A stretch of DNA of 64,000 nucleotides from Porodaedalea pini (Eukaryota; Basidiomycota; Agaricomycetes; Hymenochaetales; Hymenochaetaceae): the NCBI GenBank assembly GCA_002794775.1, contig NBAY01000008.1:248001-312000 (forward strand), read 5' to 3'. Position 1 is the stretch's first letter. Each line of letters opens with the position of its first letter. Positions 31,890-43,538 of the stretch are shown here, piece after piece. Below the pieces are notes generated by a model. It made no database searches. It was not told the DNA's origin and worked only from the letters and a program-made list of their open reading frames with translations. The position numbers and the translations under genes are program-made.

Positions 31890-34069
31890 CTAATAATCGG
31901 CCTCCGAGTCCTTCAACTGTTCCTTCTCCTGCCGACGCTGATAGTACTTCTGCGCAGTGAATAGGGTCAACGGAACTAGATCACCATTCTTTTTCTCGTC
32001 GCGCACAGTCAACACGACAACCAGAACTGCAATAGTAACAACAATGGATAAACTTGCAAACCACTGCGGCCAGTTGATCACAAGCGTCTGCTTGAGATTG
32101 TAGACAGATGTCTGTATCTCCATGGACCCCATGCTGCCATCAAGGTATGCGCTCATAGCCGCTATCGACGTGTGCGCATTGAGCGTGGAGCTTATGTTGG
32201 CAAGGGATTGCGGAACATACACAGAGTACTGGTTGGTATCGTCGAACTTCGGTGGCAAGAAGAGGAATTCAGCTGCTAGCCGACTCAGTCTCGATGACAT
32301 CTCCTCGGCCGTTATAAGAACATCGTCCCACGGTATGCCGTTGAGGCTTTCGCTAAGCATGCGCGCTATTTCAGGAGGATCTATATTGCCAATTGCTGCG
32401 GTATTACCTTCAGTGAAACTGGGCCTAAGAACGGAGCCAGAGTCCACAATGTCAACTTCAACCCTGCCGAGCGTCATTTGCGGATCGCAAAACAAAACAG
32501 ATGCTGTCGTCGACACGTTTTGGTAAGCCAAGGAGCGATTTGGAATATTGATATCACTCGTAATGAACTTCCAGAACGTATCGTTGACTGTCTTCTCCGA
32601 GGCAGGTACCGAGAAAAGGTCGATAAGAATACCCAAGTCAACTCCTCCCCACGCCCAGCGATAGTATGAGTCATCGGTGAGACCATATAAAAACCATGCA
32701 AATGAGCCATTCGCGATACCCGCGCTAGTGACGTTGTTTAGAGGATAAATGCCTGAGTGGAGCAGAAGAAGTAAATAAACATCCTTGAGAAAGTTTAATT
32801 TTTTATTGAACGCACCATAGGTGAGCGGCAGCGATTTGTTATCGACCAAGGAACTGACATCAATCGTTCCCTGCGTATCTTCACCAAACATCCATGTCGT
32901 ATTTTCGCCCATAGTACCATTCATGAGCGTTGGGGCAAGCCACCGGCATGAGAAATCATAGGAGATGGCATCGCTTTGATATGACATGCGGTCGAAGTCC
33001 ATAGTATGGACATCACGCGGTGGCATGCCAAAAGTGACGTTGTTTATGGGATTACCATTATCATCTTCTATGAACTATATTCGTGATTCGTTCGTTAGCA
33101 AGAACTCTAGAGGTGCATTGAAAAAAAAAAAAAAAACATACAAAGTCTGGATTAGAATGTTCAACCTGGACGACATATTCGAAACGAACAACTTTCTGCT
33201 CCAAGGCTGTTGCCTTCGTTCGTAATAACAGCGCCATCTCGTCCGACAAAGGAGTAAAATCGCTGTCAGGGCCTCCAGACGGGGTATAGTTGGCGTAAAG
33301 GGCGCCAATTGACAGGGTCGTTGTATTGCTATGTTCAACACCTGACACGCTAATCGCGTCGGGCGCAAGGGATTGAAGGGCTAGTTGCAGGAGCGCTATG
33401 ATGAACGCGAACTTATATCGGAGCGTCGAGTGGCCGCCAAGGAAGGCGTGCTTGGCCTGCGCCATTCGCCCTGAAACCAAAGTCGACATACGATCGATTT
33501 CGATGTCATACACAGTTTGTCCGCTACGATTCTGCAGCCGCTTGAGCAACTCGTACCACTCGCCAGAGAAAATTTTCTCGGACCAAGTCAGCGACCGAAA
33601 TGGCTGCAATAATCTGCCAGAGTATCCCAATTGTGCCAGGTCCGGATATGAAAAGCGCAGTGGACGAGGTTGACAGTCTATCAACGCTGATATTGCCTGA
33701 AGGAACGGCGATAGAAACAAAATATACGACTAACCCGAAACTAAGCCAGATTATCTCCAGAGCCAGGAAAACGACGAGTTTGGAAACACGACGATTCCGT
33801 AGCTTAGATGGGGACTGTTCAATGCTGTCTGCTATGGAGAACTCCGCCCTTTCAAGTATGCTCGCTTTGGTTGCAGAATTTTTGTCCGTCACGTCGTACT
33901 CTAGGGAAGGGATCGAGCTGTCAAAGAGATATTTAAAGGAATTCCATTCAATCGACAAATTGACTCACCATTCGGAGCCTGCTCTATGTTCATCCCAATT
34001 TTCGTGAACAGGCAGCGATTTGTACAATACACTCTGCGATCCCATGTCCGCGGACGGATGATCGGACAT
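31890..34069 (-). pseudogene. Agaricomycete-type membrane protein of unknown function with an apparent frameshift
   Basis: After splicing from MSDHPSADMGSQ (start 34069) the protein has TM1 (LVVFLALEIIWLSFGLVVYF) and TM2 (STALFISGPGTIGILWQIIA). TM3 (YKFAFIIALLQLALQSLA) follows, then a ~480-residue lumenal/extracellular domain with many N-glycosylation sites. TM4 is FASLSIVVTIAVLVVVLTV, and a short Lys/Glu-rich tail ends the protein. I know this layout from unnamed agaricomycete families; function is unknown. Between ADLV and the FSGEWYELLKRL block the frame changes by one base in an AAAATTTT run (33569-33576), and no intron of workable size fits. This is either a real inactivating insertion or a homopolymer sequencing error. 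Other introns have normal borders, including one with a 17-base poly-A/T tract (33121-33137). Confidence 0.65.
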
Positions 34070-35536
34070 TTTGAAAAAGCAATGAAGAGTCCAGCCACAA
34101 GCTCTAAGCAAGCGTCAAGCTTGAGAGAGAGGGAGAGACAGTGTGAGAGAGAAACAAATGAAGAAGGAATGAGGAAAGAGAGAAGGTACCTGTCCGGGAA
34201 GGAGTTCTGGTCTGCTGCGACTTTCCGCGAAAACATGGGGACTTTAATGTAGGCAATCTTGACCTTGAATCAACTGACGGAGTTCTACCATTCACCGCGG
34301 ACTCTTAGCCTGGATTATGGCGCTGCCTTCGTGAGGTGAACATCACAAGAATAAAAAATTGCACTGGTATCAGTGTTCTTCTTGATTGATGAATTGCTAT
34401 CGTTCAGGCAGCCAAAGTTGGACCTGAAGTGGCGGAAGCTGTTCCCAACTAACATATTCTGTGGAAGCAGCTGCTCATCTAATCCAGTATTTGGTAGTTT
34501 CATAGATGCTATTGGTCAATATACTTAAAGCACCGTAAGTTTAGCAGCTGGACTGATCTCTTGGTATATCTTCGTCCAGATCACTGAGAACGTCCGCAAC
34601 CATTGTTGGCGTAGTGACAGTTAAGCGCTAAGGAAAACATGATACAACCTGATAAGCAGTCGGGACTAATTTGATTACAGAAATTCAATGGCTCACAGGG
34701 CGCTGATGCCGTCGGCAGCCCAACGACGCTTCTACGAGACGTGAATTCCATCTAGATCAAAAGCGATGATATCCCTAAGTATACCGAATACCGTTCGGTA
34801 ATCAATAGTACGTGTCAATAAGGAATATCCCAGTAGTTCACGTACATAATGATTGGGACGCTTGGTCGCGGACCTTGCGGTGTTGACACGACATCGAGTG
34901 CGAACGAGGCCGAGACGCAGACAAGGATGGAGGCATTCGGCAGATCATCAGTCGACGCCCAATATTCTCAAGTGGATAGCCTGTTCTCTCCAGCCAGGAC
35001 AACCACAGGAGATCGCCTGAAGTAGGTATCTAGTTCTCATGATAAATCAATTTCGTTGGAAACCTCACCTACGCAACAGATGAAATTCCAAGCAAAGCTC
35101 ATCCGAGTGAAGATGATTATGCATGCAGAAGAGTGCGTTGATTGTAAGGATGCAGAGGCAAGATGTAGCAGTCGTTGTTCGGATAGATGCATCAATGTCT
35201 TTAAATAAGAAAATAAAACTTACTGGGCGACACTCGGTCAACTGTCCACTCGCTTTCTCCTCCCCACGAGTCCAAGGATTGTTTCGGGAACTCCGCCTTA
35301 GAAGCCATATATCAATCAAGCCTATTGCAAGAGCCCACATATGCTGTTGTATACAGATATCCAAAGAGAGACGTTGCGGGAGGCATTGTAACCTTACTCA
35401 AAGTCAGTTAGCACTGCAAAGCATAGCACACAGCTCAAGATGGACGTACATAATATTTATCGTGCAGCGCAAATAGATATCTGATAGATTCAGCCCGAGA
35501 TTGAGATAAAACATCATATGTGCACCTCGTAGTGCA
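34070..35536. other. 1.5-kb intergenic region
   Basis: No gene is supported. A purine-rich GAGA microsatellite-like tract at about 34123-34190 lies just upstream of the membrane-protein start. Nothing else recognisable was seen. Confidence 0.5.
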
Positions 35537-36777
35537 CTACGCCTGTAAGTCAAAGAGGTCCAGAGCGTTCCCGCCTCTAACCCCATATTTATCCTCTTCA
35601 CTCCATCCCTGTACCCCATCGATCGCCTCCAAGTTCTCCACGACGCTCTTCCACTTCTCCGTCTCGCTGAGCGGCGGGAAGAATGGGTGGTCCGTACCAA
35701 ATAACATCCTTTTGCTTCCACTCCCGCGATCGACTCGACCTGCAGAATTACGAGCTGATGATTTTAAATCCGAATATCCCTCTGCACGCGAAATGGCATC
35801 GGACACAAATCCGAGCTCCTCTGCGCCGTAAGCGACGGCGTCGAAGTATAGCCGCCCAAGGTAGTAGCGCGCATCGTGCGCCAAGCGATCGGACACGGCG
35901 GGGTCGTGTGCAATACACGACGCGAGACGCGACGACAAGGCCGGCAGTGCTCCTCCGGAGTGCGCGAGTAAGACGCGTAGCTTCGGGTGCCTGTCGAGCA
36001 CGCCTGCAAGTATTAGTCGAGTCGTAGCCACCGTCGTCTCCATCGGGAAACCAAGAGCAAGCGGGAGGACGTGCCCGTTATCCCGCTCACCGAACGCGTC
36101 TGTGGCACCGGCACCAAGCCCATAGTGAGGGTGTAAGAAAACAACAAGGCCCGCCGACGCGAGTGCCTCCCAGACAGGCTCAAGAGTAGTATCGTCGAGT
36201 CCACGTCCAATCCCGCGCGTACCGAGAATGACGCCGCGCAGATGAGGAAGCGATGCGATTTGAGATATTGAGTTGAGAAGAGCAGAGGGCGCGATTTCTG
36301 GCACGAGCGGAAGGAGGCCAAAGCCGTAGAGTCGGCGGAGGGATGTGCCAGTCAGAGAGGGCGCAGAAGCGCAATAGGACTCGAGATCGTCATTTAACGC
36401 GTTAGCTAGCGGTTCCGCTTCGGTCGGCGACAGGAAGTCGAGCCAAGGGTTGGCGGAACTACATTAATATTGATATAGGACGTCTTCGTCAGTTTGTATA
36501 CATTAATATTGTGGGTATAAGTAGGAAATAATTGAGCGCACCTAACGATAGATAAGTCAATCCCATGCTTGTCCATAAACCCCACTTTCTCCATCCTGTC
36601 CCAATACTGCGCGCCCACAGGCCGTCCCGCACTCGGCTCGTTCTCAAAGATGACCAGTCGTTCCTCGGTGCCGCGTTGAACTATGCGAGGGACGCTGGAA
36701 CGCGAACGGAGGACATTCGCGTAGCGCGGAAGGTATACGTGTGTGTGCACGTCGACGAGGAGCCGTTTCACTACCAT
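35537..36777 (-). CDS. ACMSD-like amidohydrolase (metal-dependent decarboxylase)
   Basis: Member of the amidohydrolase-2 family, related to 2-amino-3-carboxymuconate-6-semialdehyde decarboxylase and to resorcylate/salicylate decarboxylases. Visible metal and active-site features are LLVDVHTHVYLP (HxH metal ligands), VVFLHPHYG, LRVLLAHSGGALP and MLFGTDHPFF with the metal-binding Asp. One intron (about 36458-36542) interrupts the gene after GIDLSIV. The start at 36777 (MVVKRLLVDVHTH) places the HxH at residues 10-12 as usual; no upstream ATG is in frame. About 385 residues. Which substrate is decarboxylated cannot be read. If ACMSD, it diverts tryptophan breakdown away from quinolinate and NAD. 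Confidence 0.82.
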
Positions 36778-37289
36778 CGCTGCTCTCAAAGGTAAAGGGG
36801 AGAGATCGGTGAGAAGTGTGGGTGAATACACTTATACAGTTCGTGCTGTTATCTTTGGCATCACGGAACGGCAGAGTCCAGCGCGTCTTCCTTCCACATC
36901 GATGTGCTGAGTCGGCTTTCGAAATATTAATGTATGCCCAAGAAACTGACTGGATAAGTACTGATGAGTAGGTTTGTAGCACTGTAGTAGGCACGTCGAA
37001 GTTAAGCGTAAGTCGAAGAAAGCGTCGGCTGTCTTTTGCTGAGCGCATCTATCCACTTTGACGCTGTTCAGCAACATGTACTGATTCACGTCTATGAGTA
37101 ACGACAGTAACTAGTGGGTACTACAAATCAAAATATGCCCATTGTGCCCGCAACCAAGATAGTGCCAGTCCGATCGGATTAGAACGACATGTAATATCGC
37201 AACTGAGAGGAGAGAAAGAACCTGAGAGGCCGGAGAGGCCCACTCGCCCGGGACAAGAAAAAGAAGTGAGGTGAGGTGAGAAGGGCCGA
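36778..37289. other. Intergenic region
   Basis: I see no gene. It includes the promoter of the amidohydrolase gene and the 3' region of the GPI-protein gene. GAGG/AGAGG-type purine repeats occur near 37205-37285. Confidence 0.5.
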
Positions 37290-38041
37290 TTATGCAAGGA
37301 CACCGCCAAGGAGGAGCATAACGCCCAAGAGACCGAACTCGGCCTTGCCCGAGCCGGCGGAGTTGGCAGCTGAGGAGGACGGGTTCAGGTCCGAGCTCGT
37401 CGAGGTGCCAGAGGCGCCAGAGCCACTTACACCAGCCAAACAAAATCCAGTGTCAGTCCAATCCTCAAGTGAAGAGCGAAAGGGGGGAAAGCGGCTCACG
37501 TGTTCGATGAGGAGATGGTCGCAGCGGTACGCGTCGCCGAGCCCGTGGTGCTTGCGCCCGAAGATGCAGAACTAGCAGTGGAGCCGGAGCTCGCAGTCGA
37601 GTCTGTAGCGGAGCTTGAGCCAGCCGTGATATCGAATTCATCGGACTGAGCGTAGATGGCATTAGGGTCGTTCTGGTCCTTTGCGAGGTTTACGCGGTAG
37701 GTGCCACCGACGTTGAATCCACCCGAGGGCGCATCAATGGAGATGGAGGTCGCAGAGGTCGCGTCTACAAAGCTTGCGAGTAGCTGATTGTTCGTCGGGA
37801 GTACCGAGCGGTCCTGGAAACGAGCACTGTATATCGAAAGACAAGCAGTAAAAGAATAAGAGGCGCTTACGGTGTTGGTGAGGAAAACGGTGAAGTTGGT
37901 GGGGTCCGTCGAGACACGCTCCCAAGAGAGTGTGTTCGAGCCAGTGGATACCCAGCCGGAGGAATTGCTGGGCGACGTCACTGTGAAGGCAGACACAGAA
38001 AGTGCAGCAGCAATGACAGGAAGGAAGGCAGCGGCGTGCAT
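37290..38041 (-). CDS. Secreted GPI-anchored Ser/Thr-rich protein, Kre9/Knh1-like N-terminal domain
   Basis: A signal peptide (MHAAAFLPVIAAALSVSA) precedes a ~100-residue Ig-like domain. Its landmarks are FTVTSPSNSSGWVSTGSNTL, SWERVSTDPTNFTVFLTNT, GGFNVGGTYRVNL and NAIYAQSDEFDI, which fit the Kre9/Knh1-like family of fungal wall proteins. A Ser/Thr/Ala-rich stalk follows, then a C-terminal GPI-attachment signal (Ser-Ala-Ala-Asn-Ser-Ala-Gly-Ser region and hydrophobic LLGVMLLLGGVLA at the very end). Two introns (about 37812-37870 and 37432-37499). It is predicted to sit at the plasma membrane or in the wall. A generic family; the role in glucan assembly is inferred. The BST1 gene next to it encodes a GPI-processing enzyme, but many GPI proteins exist, so this proximity means little. 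Confidence 0.85.
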
Positions 38042-38897
38042 CGTGGAGGGTGCTCGTGAGTATAGAAAAGCGAGGATTTTGTTTTGAAAGAAGGGAAGAT
38101 GAAAGAGCGTAGGCTTTTTTATACGAACTCGACAAAGACTCCGGCAAAGGAAAAGTAAGGGAGAGAGATGGACAGGACTGTGACAGTGCGGCTTATGAGG
38201 CCGAACTCGGAAGAAAAGGCTGTGCTGGGGCACTCTTCGACGGGCGCGACACGCTGATGTCTGCATTGCAAATCATTCATTACTGTTTTTTCACAAATAA
38301 TGACAGTCAGAAAACGAAAGGAATGTTTCACGGTGGTCGCGGCTTCAAAGCGAGATCAGGTGAGGCCGTTGTTCGACTATTCTGGCACCAATGGACCAAT
38401 CACAGCCTGGAAAGGCTGACCAACATAAATTGTAAATCGAGTTGACGTCAGAAACTCAATAAATCTATCCATATGGTGTTGATCAGCAGTGCGATCACAC
38501 ATGACTTTCCGAAACACTTTCATGATATTCACGACTGTCATTAGTTGTGAAAAATACATAATATTGATTTCTCTTTTTTGGTAATAGAGAAAATGCGAAA
38601 GACTTGAGCTCAACACGCACACCGGACCAAAAGAAGCTCGAACATACACACACTTAAATCAGCAACGATATGCGAATCCCAACAGAGAGCAAAGAGCATG
38701 CTGCCAGCACATAATAGTTCCTGATTTCATGCAGGGTGAACGACAAGCACCGCTAAGACGATATAAACTCTCGCAACGGCGTTCTCAAACTCAAAGCACA
38801 CTTGGATCACTTCTCTGGCCGAAGTTCTCCCGCGGGAGGGCGGCGTGGCGATATGCTAAAGGCACGGTGTCCTAATATGACATAGTCCACAAGCGGA
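38042..38897. other. Intergenic region / promoter of the GPI-protein gene
   Basis: I see no gene. The region is AT-rich with pyrimidine tracts near 38100-38165 (minus strand). The BST1 stop codon marks its right end. Confidence 0.5.
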
Positions 38898-41800
38898 TCA
38901 GATTTCCCGAACCTCGGCGACACTCGCAGCGGAGGTTTGTTTCATACCACGAATAAACCGTGGAGCAACTCGAAAGCAGAGAAGCGCAAATGTCGGCCAG
39001 TTGAGCGCCTCGTACATCCTGTATGTCGACCGCGGGCCGACTAGGAAGGCGACGAGTGCGCCAAACGCATAGAGATGAGGAACCGAGACCAGTTCGTGCC
39101 TTTGTTATTTAAAATTACGCTCAGTATCTACTCATCCGAAATCGACCTCAACGACATACCTGTGCCTCCGCTGAAAGAGTGGTCCGCGCGTGGTCACCAT
39201 CGAATAAGTCAATGCCACAAATGAAATTGAATTTAGCACGACATGGTCTCCATCGAATGGCGTCGTCAGCCCAGCGGTAGCGAGGGTGCGCACCCATACG
39301 GCGAGTACTGGCGCGACAACAGGCAGGCACCACGTCATTGCGAGTAAAACGAGCAGCTTCTGGTTGCGTGCGCTCGAGACGGCCTGATCACCAGCAGGTG
39401 CTTGTAGGAGAACGGCGCAATGGTGCAAGTGGATCAAATAGCAGGCAAGAAAGGCGACTTGCCAGGGGATGAGTAGGAAGACAAGTAGACTCATGAAGAG
39501 GATCGTGAACAGTCCCTTACGAAGTGGAACAGATTGTTCCTTTGAGTAATCATCGTCCGTTCTATATAAAAGAATCAGGTGCTACCCAAATTGATCAGAA
39601 GAGGATATACCTTGATACAAGCGCTACCAGCTTTCCGTACAGTGCTAAAATAGCCAGAAGGACGATCCACGACAGAATAACGAGACCGCCTGATACCAAG
39701 AGGATAAAAGGGGCCAGAAGCACAAATAGCGGTTCACCGACATTTCCAAGCCAGAACGTACTCGGCAAAGGGACAAGTGAGAACAGCGAGAACAGCGAGA
39801 ACAGCACCATCGCCCGGGGAAGAACACAAGCGAGGGATTTGAAAGACTGAAAGAGATTAGGCATAGGAGCTAAAGCGAAGTCAGCGCTGCTACATGCTTT
39901 CTCTACGTAGCATACAAAACACCCACCACCCGCATCCCATACTGACCAGCTTGAATAAAATACGAAGCAGACTACTCCTGCACTCCACGCTAATATGGCG
40001 TTCCAGTACCTAGCTCCCCACCGCCCGAAGCTGTTCCACCAGTCGATAAAGACACTAAGAGTCTCCACGCCGCACTCACCAGATGAATAGATCGTGAGGT
40101 TTAGTCCCTTGGAATAAATCTCTGAAAGGTGTTTCGGGATGGGGAGGAAAGGTGCGGATGAGTGGCCGTGCAGGAGGACGGGCTGTTCGAGAGAGAGCCG
40201 GTGGTAATGGGCCTCAAGAGGGCCAGATGTATGCAGCAGAAGGGGAGGGAGGAGGGAGGCTAAAAAGGGGGAGGGAGGGTTAAGCGTTAACATGCGATTT
40301 GTAGTAAGGGCAGCTACGTGCCAACCTTCGCAAGACTCAGACAGTTTCGCCTGGACGCGATACACGAGAAGAACATTGGACAGGAGTCTTGGGAGCCAAA
40401 TGTTGGTATGCATCGCGCTTGGATCGAGGTGGATGTTGATGTTGCTGAACAGGGGGACTGTTGGGGCAAGATGCATAAGTTCTTGACCACGCTCTTCACT
40501 AGTAATAACAGAAAGGCCAACCAAGCGCGCTAGCATAATTAACAACTTGCTGTCCATCCTCAAGCGAAGCGACAACCCATCCTTTCGTTGTTTCACTATG
40601 AACTTGTACCAAGACCCACTCTTCGACAGAGTGGTCAATACGCGGTTGTAATATAGCTGTTAACGCTACCACGCCGTCCGACTCATCAACTCCTGCGTTA
40701 GGTACTGGGAATGGCTTGGTGGGATCCGGATCCGGGATGATCCTGAGTGTAGAAGGATGGATGGGTTCGCAAACTGGATTCGGAGGTTCTGAAGAACCTA
40801 CGGTCCTCCCGTGCCGACATATATGTAAAGAAACGTCCAGAGACAACGGACTCGCAGGAGACACAGACAGAATGGTCCCTCCTGAAAGGTAAAATATGAG
40901 CTCTCTAGAGAGGCTGCCTTGATGGACGTTTGGAATTGGTAGCCTGTAAGTATGGGACCCTCGAGGGTTCCGGATAATTAGCGGGAAGGCCTCCACAACA
41001 GCTGCTAGAAAAGAATCTTGTGTTTTCAACGTATTGGACCCAGCGTCGCCAAGCTCAAGAGTCGTCGGCAAGTCAATGCCGTCCTTAAACCATTCACTGA
41101 GAACACGCGCTATACCTTCTCGCTTACGCGTTCCTCCAAGTTCCAGTACAGCCCGCGCAACACGCCAGCGGACTTGATGACACCAGACCATCTCACGATG
41201 TCCTACGCCCGACCAACAACCCTCCAAAGAGCTCGTAAAGACCGTCTTTCTAAATCCTGAATCCTCACCTCCGCTGGGTGGTAGTGCGCAGAACTCTGAT
41301 GGTACCATGGTGTCTGTCACCCCGCCGCACACGCTCAAGATGGGTGTTGGGTCGTGCGCTAGACGCATCTGTACGTCTGCATATATCGCATCCATACGTG
41401 AGTCGAAGCGAGCAGGTGGTATGCCATGCGGCGTGGACATTGTGATGATCGTAGTAATGTGTGATGCTGGCAAAAGAGCTGTAGCGACGAGGCCGCCCAT
41501 AGAGTGACCCAAAACAATTATTTGTGTATTGGGAGGATATAGCGATAGGATGTAGGAAACTGCATCAGCGCTGTATTGACGCTGCGAGGCAAGCGTAGGC
41601 CCATGAAAGGCAGAGAGGTCTTCGTTGAAATCAACTATGGGACGTAGGTCGAGGAATGAATTGTATCACGGACAAGAGTAAATCGCACCTGCGAAGACGT
41701 CCAACGGCTTAAGATCGCGAGATGCAAATTTCAAGTCTATATGCGATGGCGAGGAGTAGTACTGTCGCGAGGCAGACGAAGCTATCGAGCGGACCTGATG

Positions 41801-42131
41801 CGCGGAACCAGCGTTGCCTGGGATGAACAGCACCGGCACTCCTCGCAGCTTTTTCTTTCAGCTATCATATTCATCACCCACTTGTCTCTTGTCTGCGCAC
41901 CTCATCATTTGAATCCCAACCCACTTCACGGTATAGCATCAGCCGGTAGCGCGCGGCGAGACTTGCAGACGTCCACGACGCATTGAAGCCTGTCTGCAAC
42001 ATATAAGATGGAGACATATAGGACATTCGACATCCTTGCGGCGATATTTTCGTCGGCGTATCGAATGCCGAAAATACTAGAAGAAGAGTAAAGACGAGAG
42101 CCGAGACTGCAAGCAGCGTCGCCCTCAGCAT
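38898..42131 (-). CDS. BST1: GPI inositol-deacylase (PGAP1/Bst1)
   Basis: This ER enzyme removes the acyl chain from the inositol of GPI anchors so that the proteins can exit the ER. The N-terminus is a signal-anchor ([20 protein letters not shown]) followed by [10 protein letters not shown], the Bst1 signature. Then come [38 protein letters not shown] and the lipase Ser motif [15 protein letters not shown]. The Asp/His region includes [13 protein letters not shown] and [10 protein letters not shown]. The C-terminal third has about six hydrophobic helices, such as [20 protein letters not shown] and [20 protein letters not shown]. About 1,000 residues and seven or more introns. The 52-bp intron at 40499-40550 keeps frame only with a GC donor (GCAAGT). 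The start faces VPS60 across a 188-bp promoter. Confidence 0.9.
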
Positions 42132-42319
42132 CGAGCTCCGTGTCGCCGTTCAAGCGCAAATCAACCGAGATCCAAGCGCGTCGAATAAGCGCGTCACGCG
42201 AAGCGCAGCTTGGTTCTGCACCACGATCAGTCTATCCGTCTGCTGTATTCCTTGATCCCTCTCCCTGCTTTTTTCATTTATTATACTTTTCGTGTCTGCT
42301 ATCTGTTCAGCATTGAAGG
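42132..42319. promoter_or_regulatory. Bidirectional promoter of BST1 and VPS60
   Basis: 188 bp separate the divergent start codons. An AT-rich stretch with TTATTATACTTT near 42277-42290 precedes the VPS60 ATG by about 30-40 bp. Confidence 0.5.
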
Positions 42320-43226
42320 ATGAACCGCATATTTGGATCGTCAGGTAGCAAGAAGCCCAAGCCAACGCTGCAAGACGCCATTTCATCGGTCAGTGCGTTG
42401 CTTCGTATAGTGACTGTGGCTAATATAGTACACAGACAGATACGCGTGTGCAATCCGTTGAGGTGAAAATCAAGAAGTTGGACGCGGAACTCGGGCGATA
42501 CAAGGAGCAGATGAGCAAGCTGCGTAATGGGCCTGGCAAGGTGCGCTAAGTCTATGCGCGACTTGGAGTTCATTATGACTGTCTTGTCTCTAGAGTGCGA
42601 TTGAGCAAAGAGCGCTGCGCACATTGAAGCAAAAGAAGATGTACGAGGGACAGCTTGCGCAATTGCAGCAGCAGACATTCAACATGGAATCTGCTGCACT
42701 TGCCACAGAGAACCTACGGAACACGATGGCAACAGTAGATGCAATGAAGGTGGCAAACAAGGAGATGAAGAAGCAGTATGGTAAAATTGATATTGACAAG
42801 ATTGAGGTCAGTTATTAAGTTCATGGAAATCCGCTGTTGCCTAATGATATTTCTTTCTGATAGAATATGCACTACGACATGGAAGACCTGCTGGAACAAG
42901 CTAACGAAATTCAAGAATCTCTGGGAAGATCATACGCGGTACCAGATGAGATCGATGAAGCCGACCTTCAAGCAGGTACGGCTGCGTTATCGTCTATAGC
43001 AGGCTTGCGGGCTGACTTATTTCAGAACTGGACGCTCTTGAACTGGAGGAAGAAGATGAAAGCACATCTTACCTCGCAGATTTGAACAAGGCTCCTGACT
43101 ACGTTGACGAAGAGCCGGTCGAAGTTGGGGAGGTAAGGCACTCATGCGGCGTAGAGTACAATACGATACTGATATAAACATCTTTAGACGCGTGCGCAAC
43201 CAGAGGCTTTGAAGAATACCGCATGA
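42320..43226 (+). CDS. VPS60: ESCRT-III-associated protein Vps60 (CHMP5)
   Basis: Vps60 is a Snf7-family coiled-coil protein that regulates Vps4 during multivesicular-body sorting. The reading is MNRIFGSSGSKKPKPTLQDA, then KIKKLDAELGRYKEQMSKLR, EQRALRTLKQKKMYEGQLAQ, NMESAALATENLRNTMATVD, AMKVANKEMKKQYGKIDIDK and the helix DMEDLLEQANEIQESLGRSY. It ends with the acidic C-terminal region that binds Vta1. Basic N-terminal half, acidic C-terminal half, about 220 residues, as in the family. About six introns, all with GT-AG ends. The start is the first ATG and gives the conserved MNRIFG. Confidence 0.92.
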
Positions 43227-43538
43227 TGGATTATGAACTCATTTATGTATCACCTCTGTAGCATTAACTTTCACTGTTGAATTATACACGTGCATGTTTT
43301 GTATCCTCATCTTCACAGACTTTAGCAGTGGATCGACTTAAATGAGCATGACTTTTTGTATTCGAATTTCAAAAATGGTGTATCGCGGCCGCGTGAAGCT
43401 CACGTGAGAGTTTTGTATTGTGGCACGAATGCGAAAACAAGAGCTCGTCTACTTGCGGAGGAGCCACCAGGCCACCCTCGACGCATACAAAAAGGCACAT
43501 ATCTGCCTCCCATTCTCCCTCACAAGCTCTCCGATTCC
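43227..43538. other. Intergenic region between VPS60 and RCC1
   Basis: About 310 bp hold the VPS60 3' region and the RCC1 promoter/5' UTR. A CACGTG-like CACGTGAG is at 43401-43408. I see no gene. Confidence 0.5.

Noticed and set aside
37290..42131. GPI-protein gene and BST1 as a GPI-biosynthesis cluster
   Set aside because: Bst1 acts on all GPI proteins and such substrates are common genome-wide; adjacency of one pair is not evidence of a cluster.
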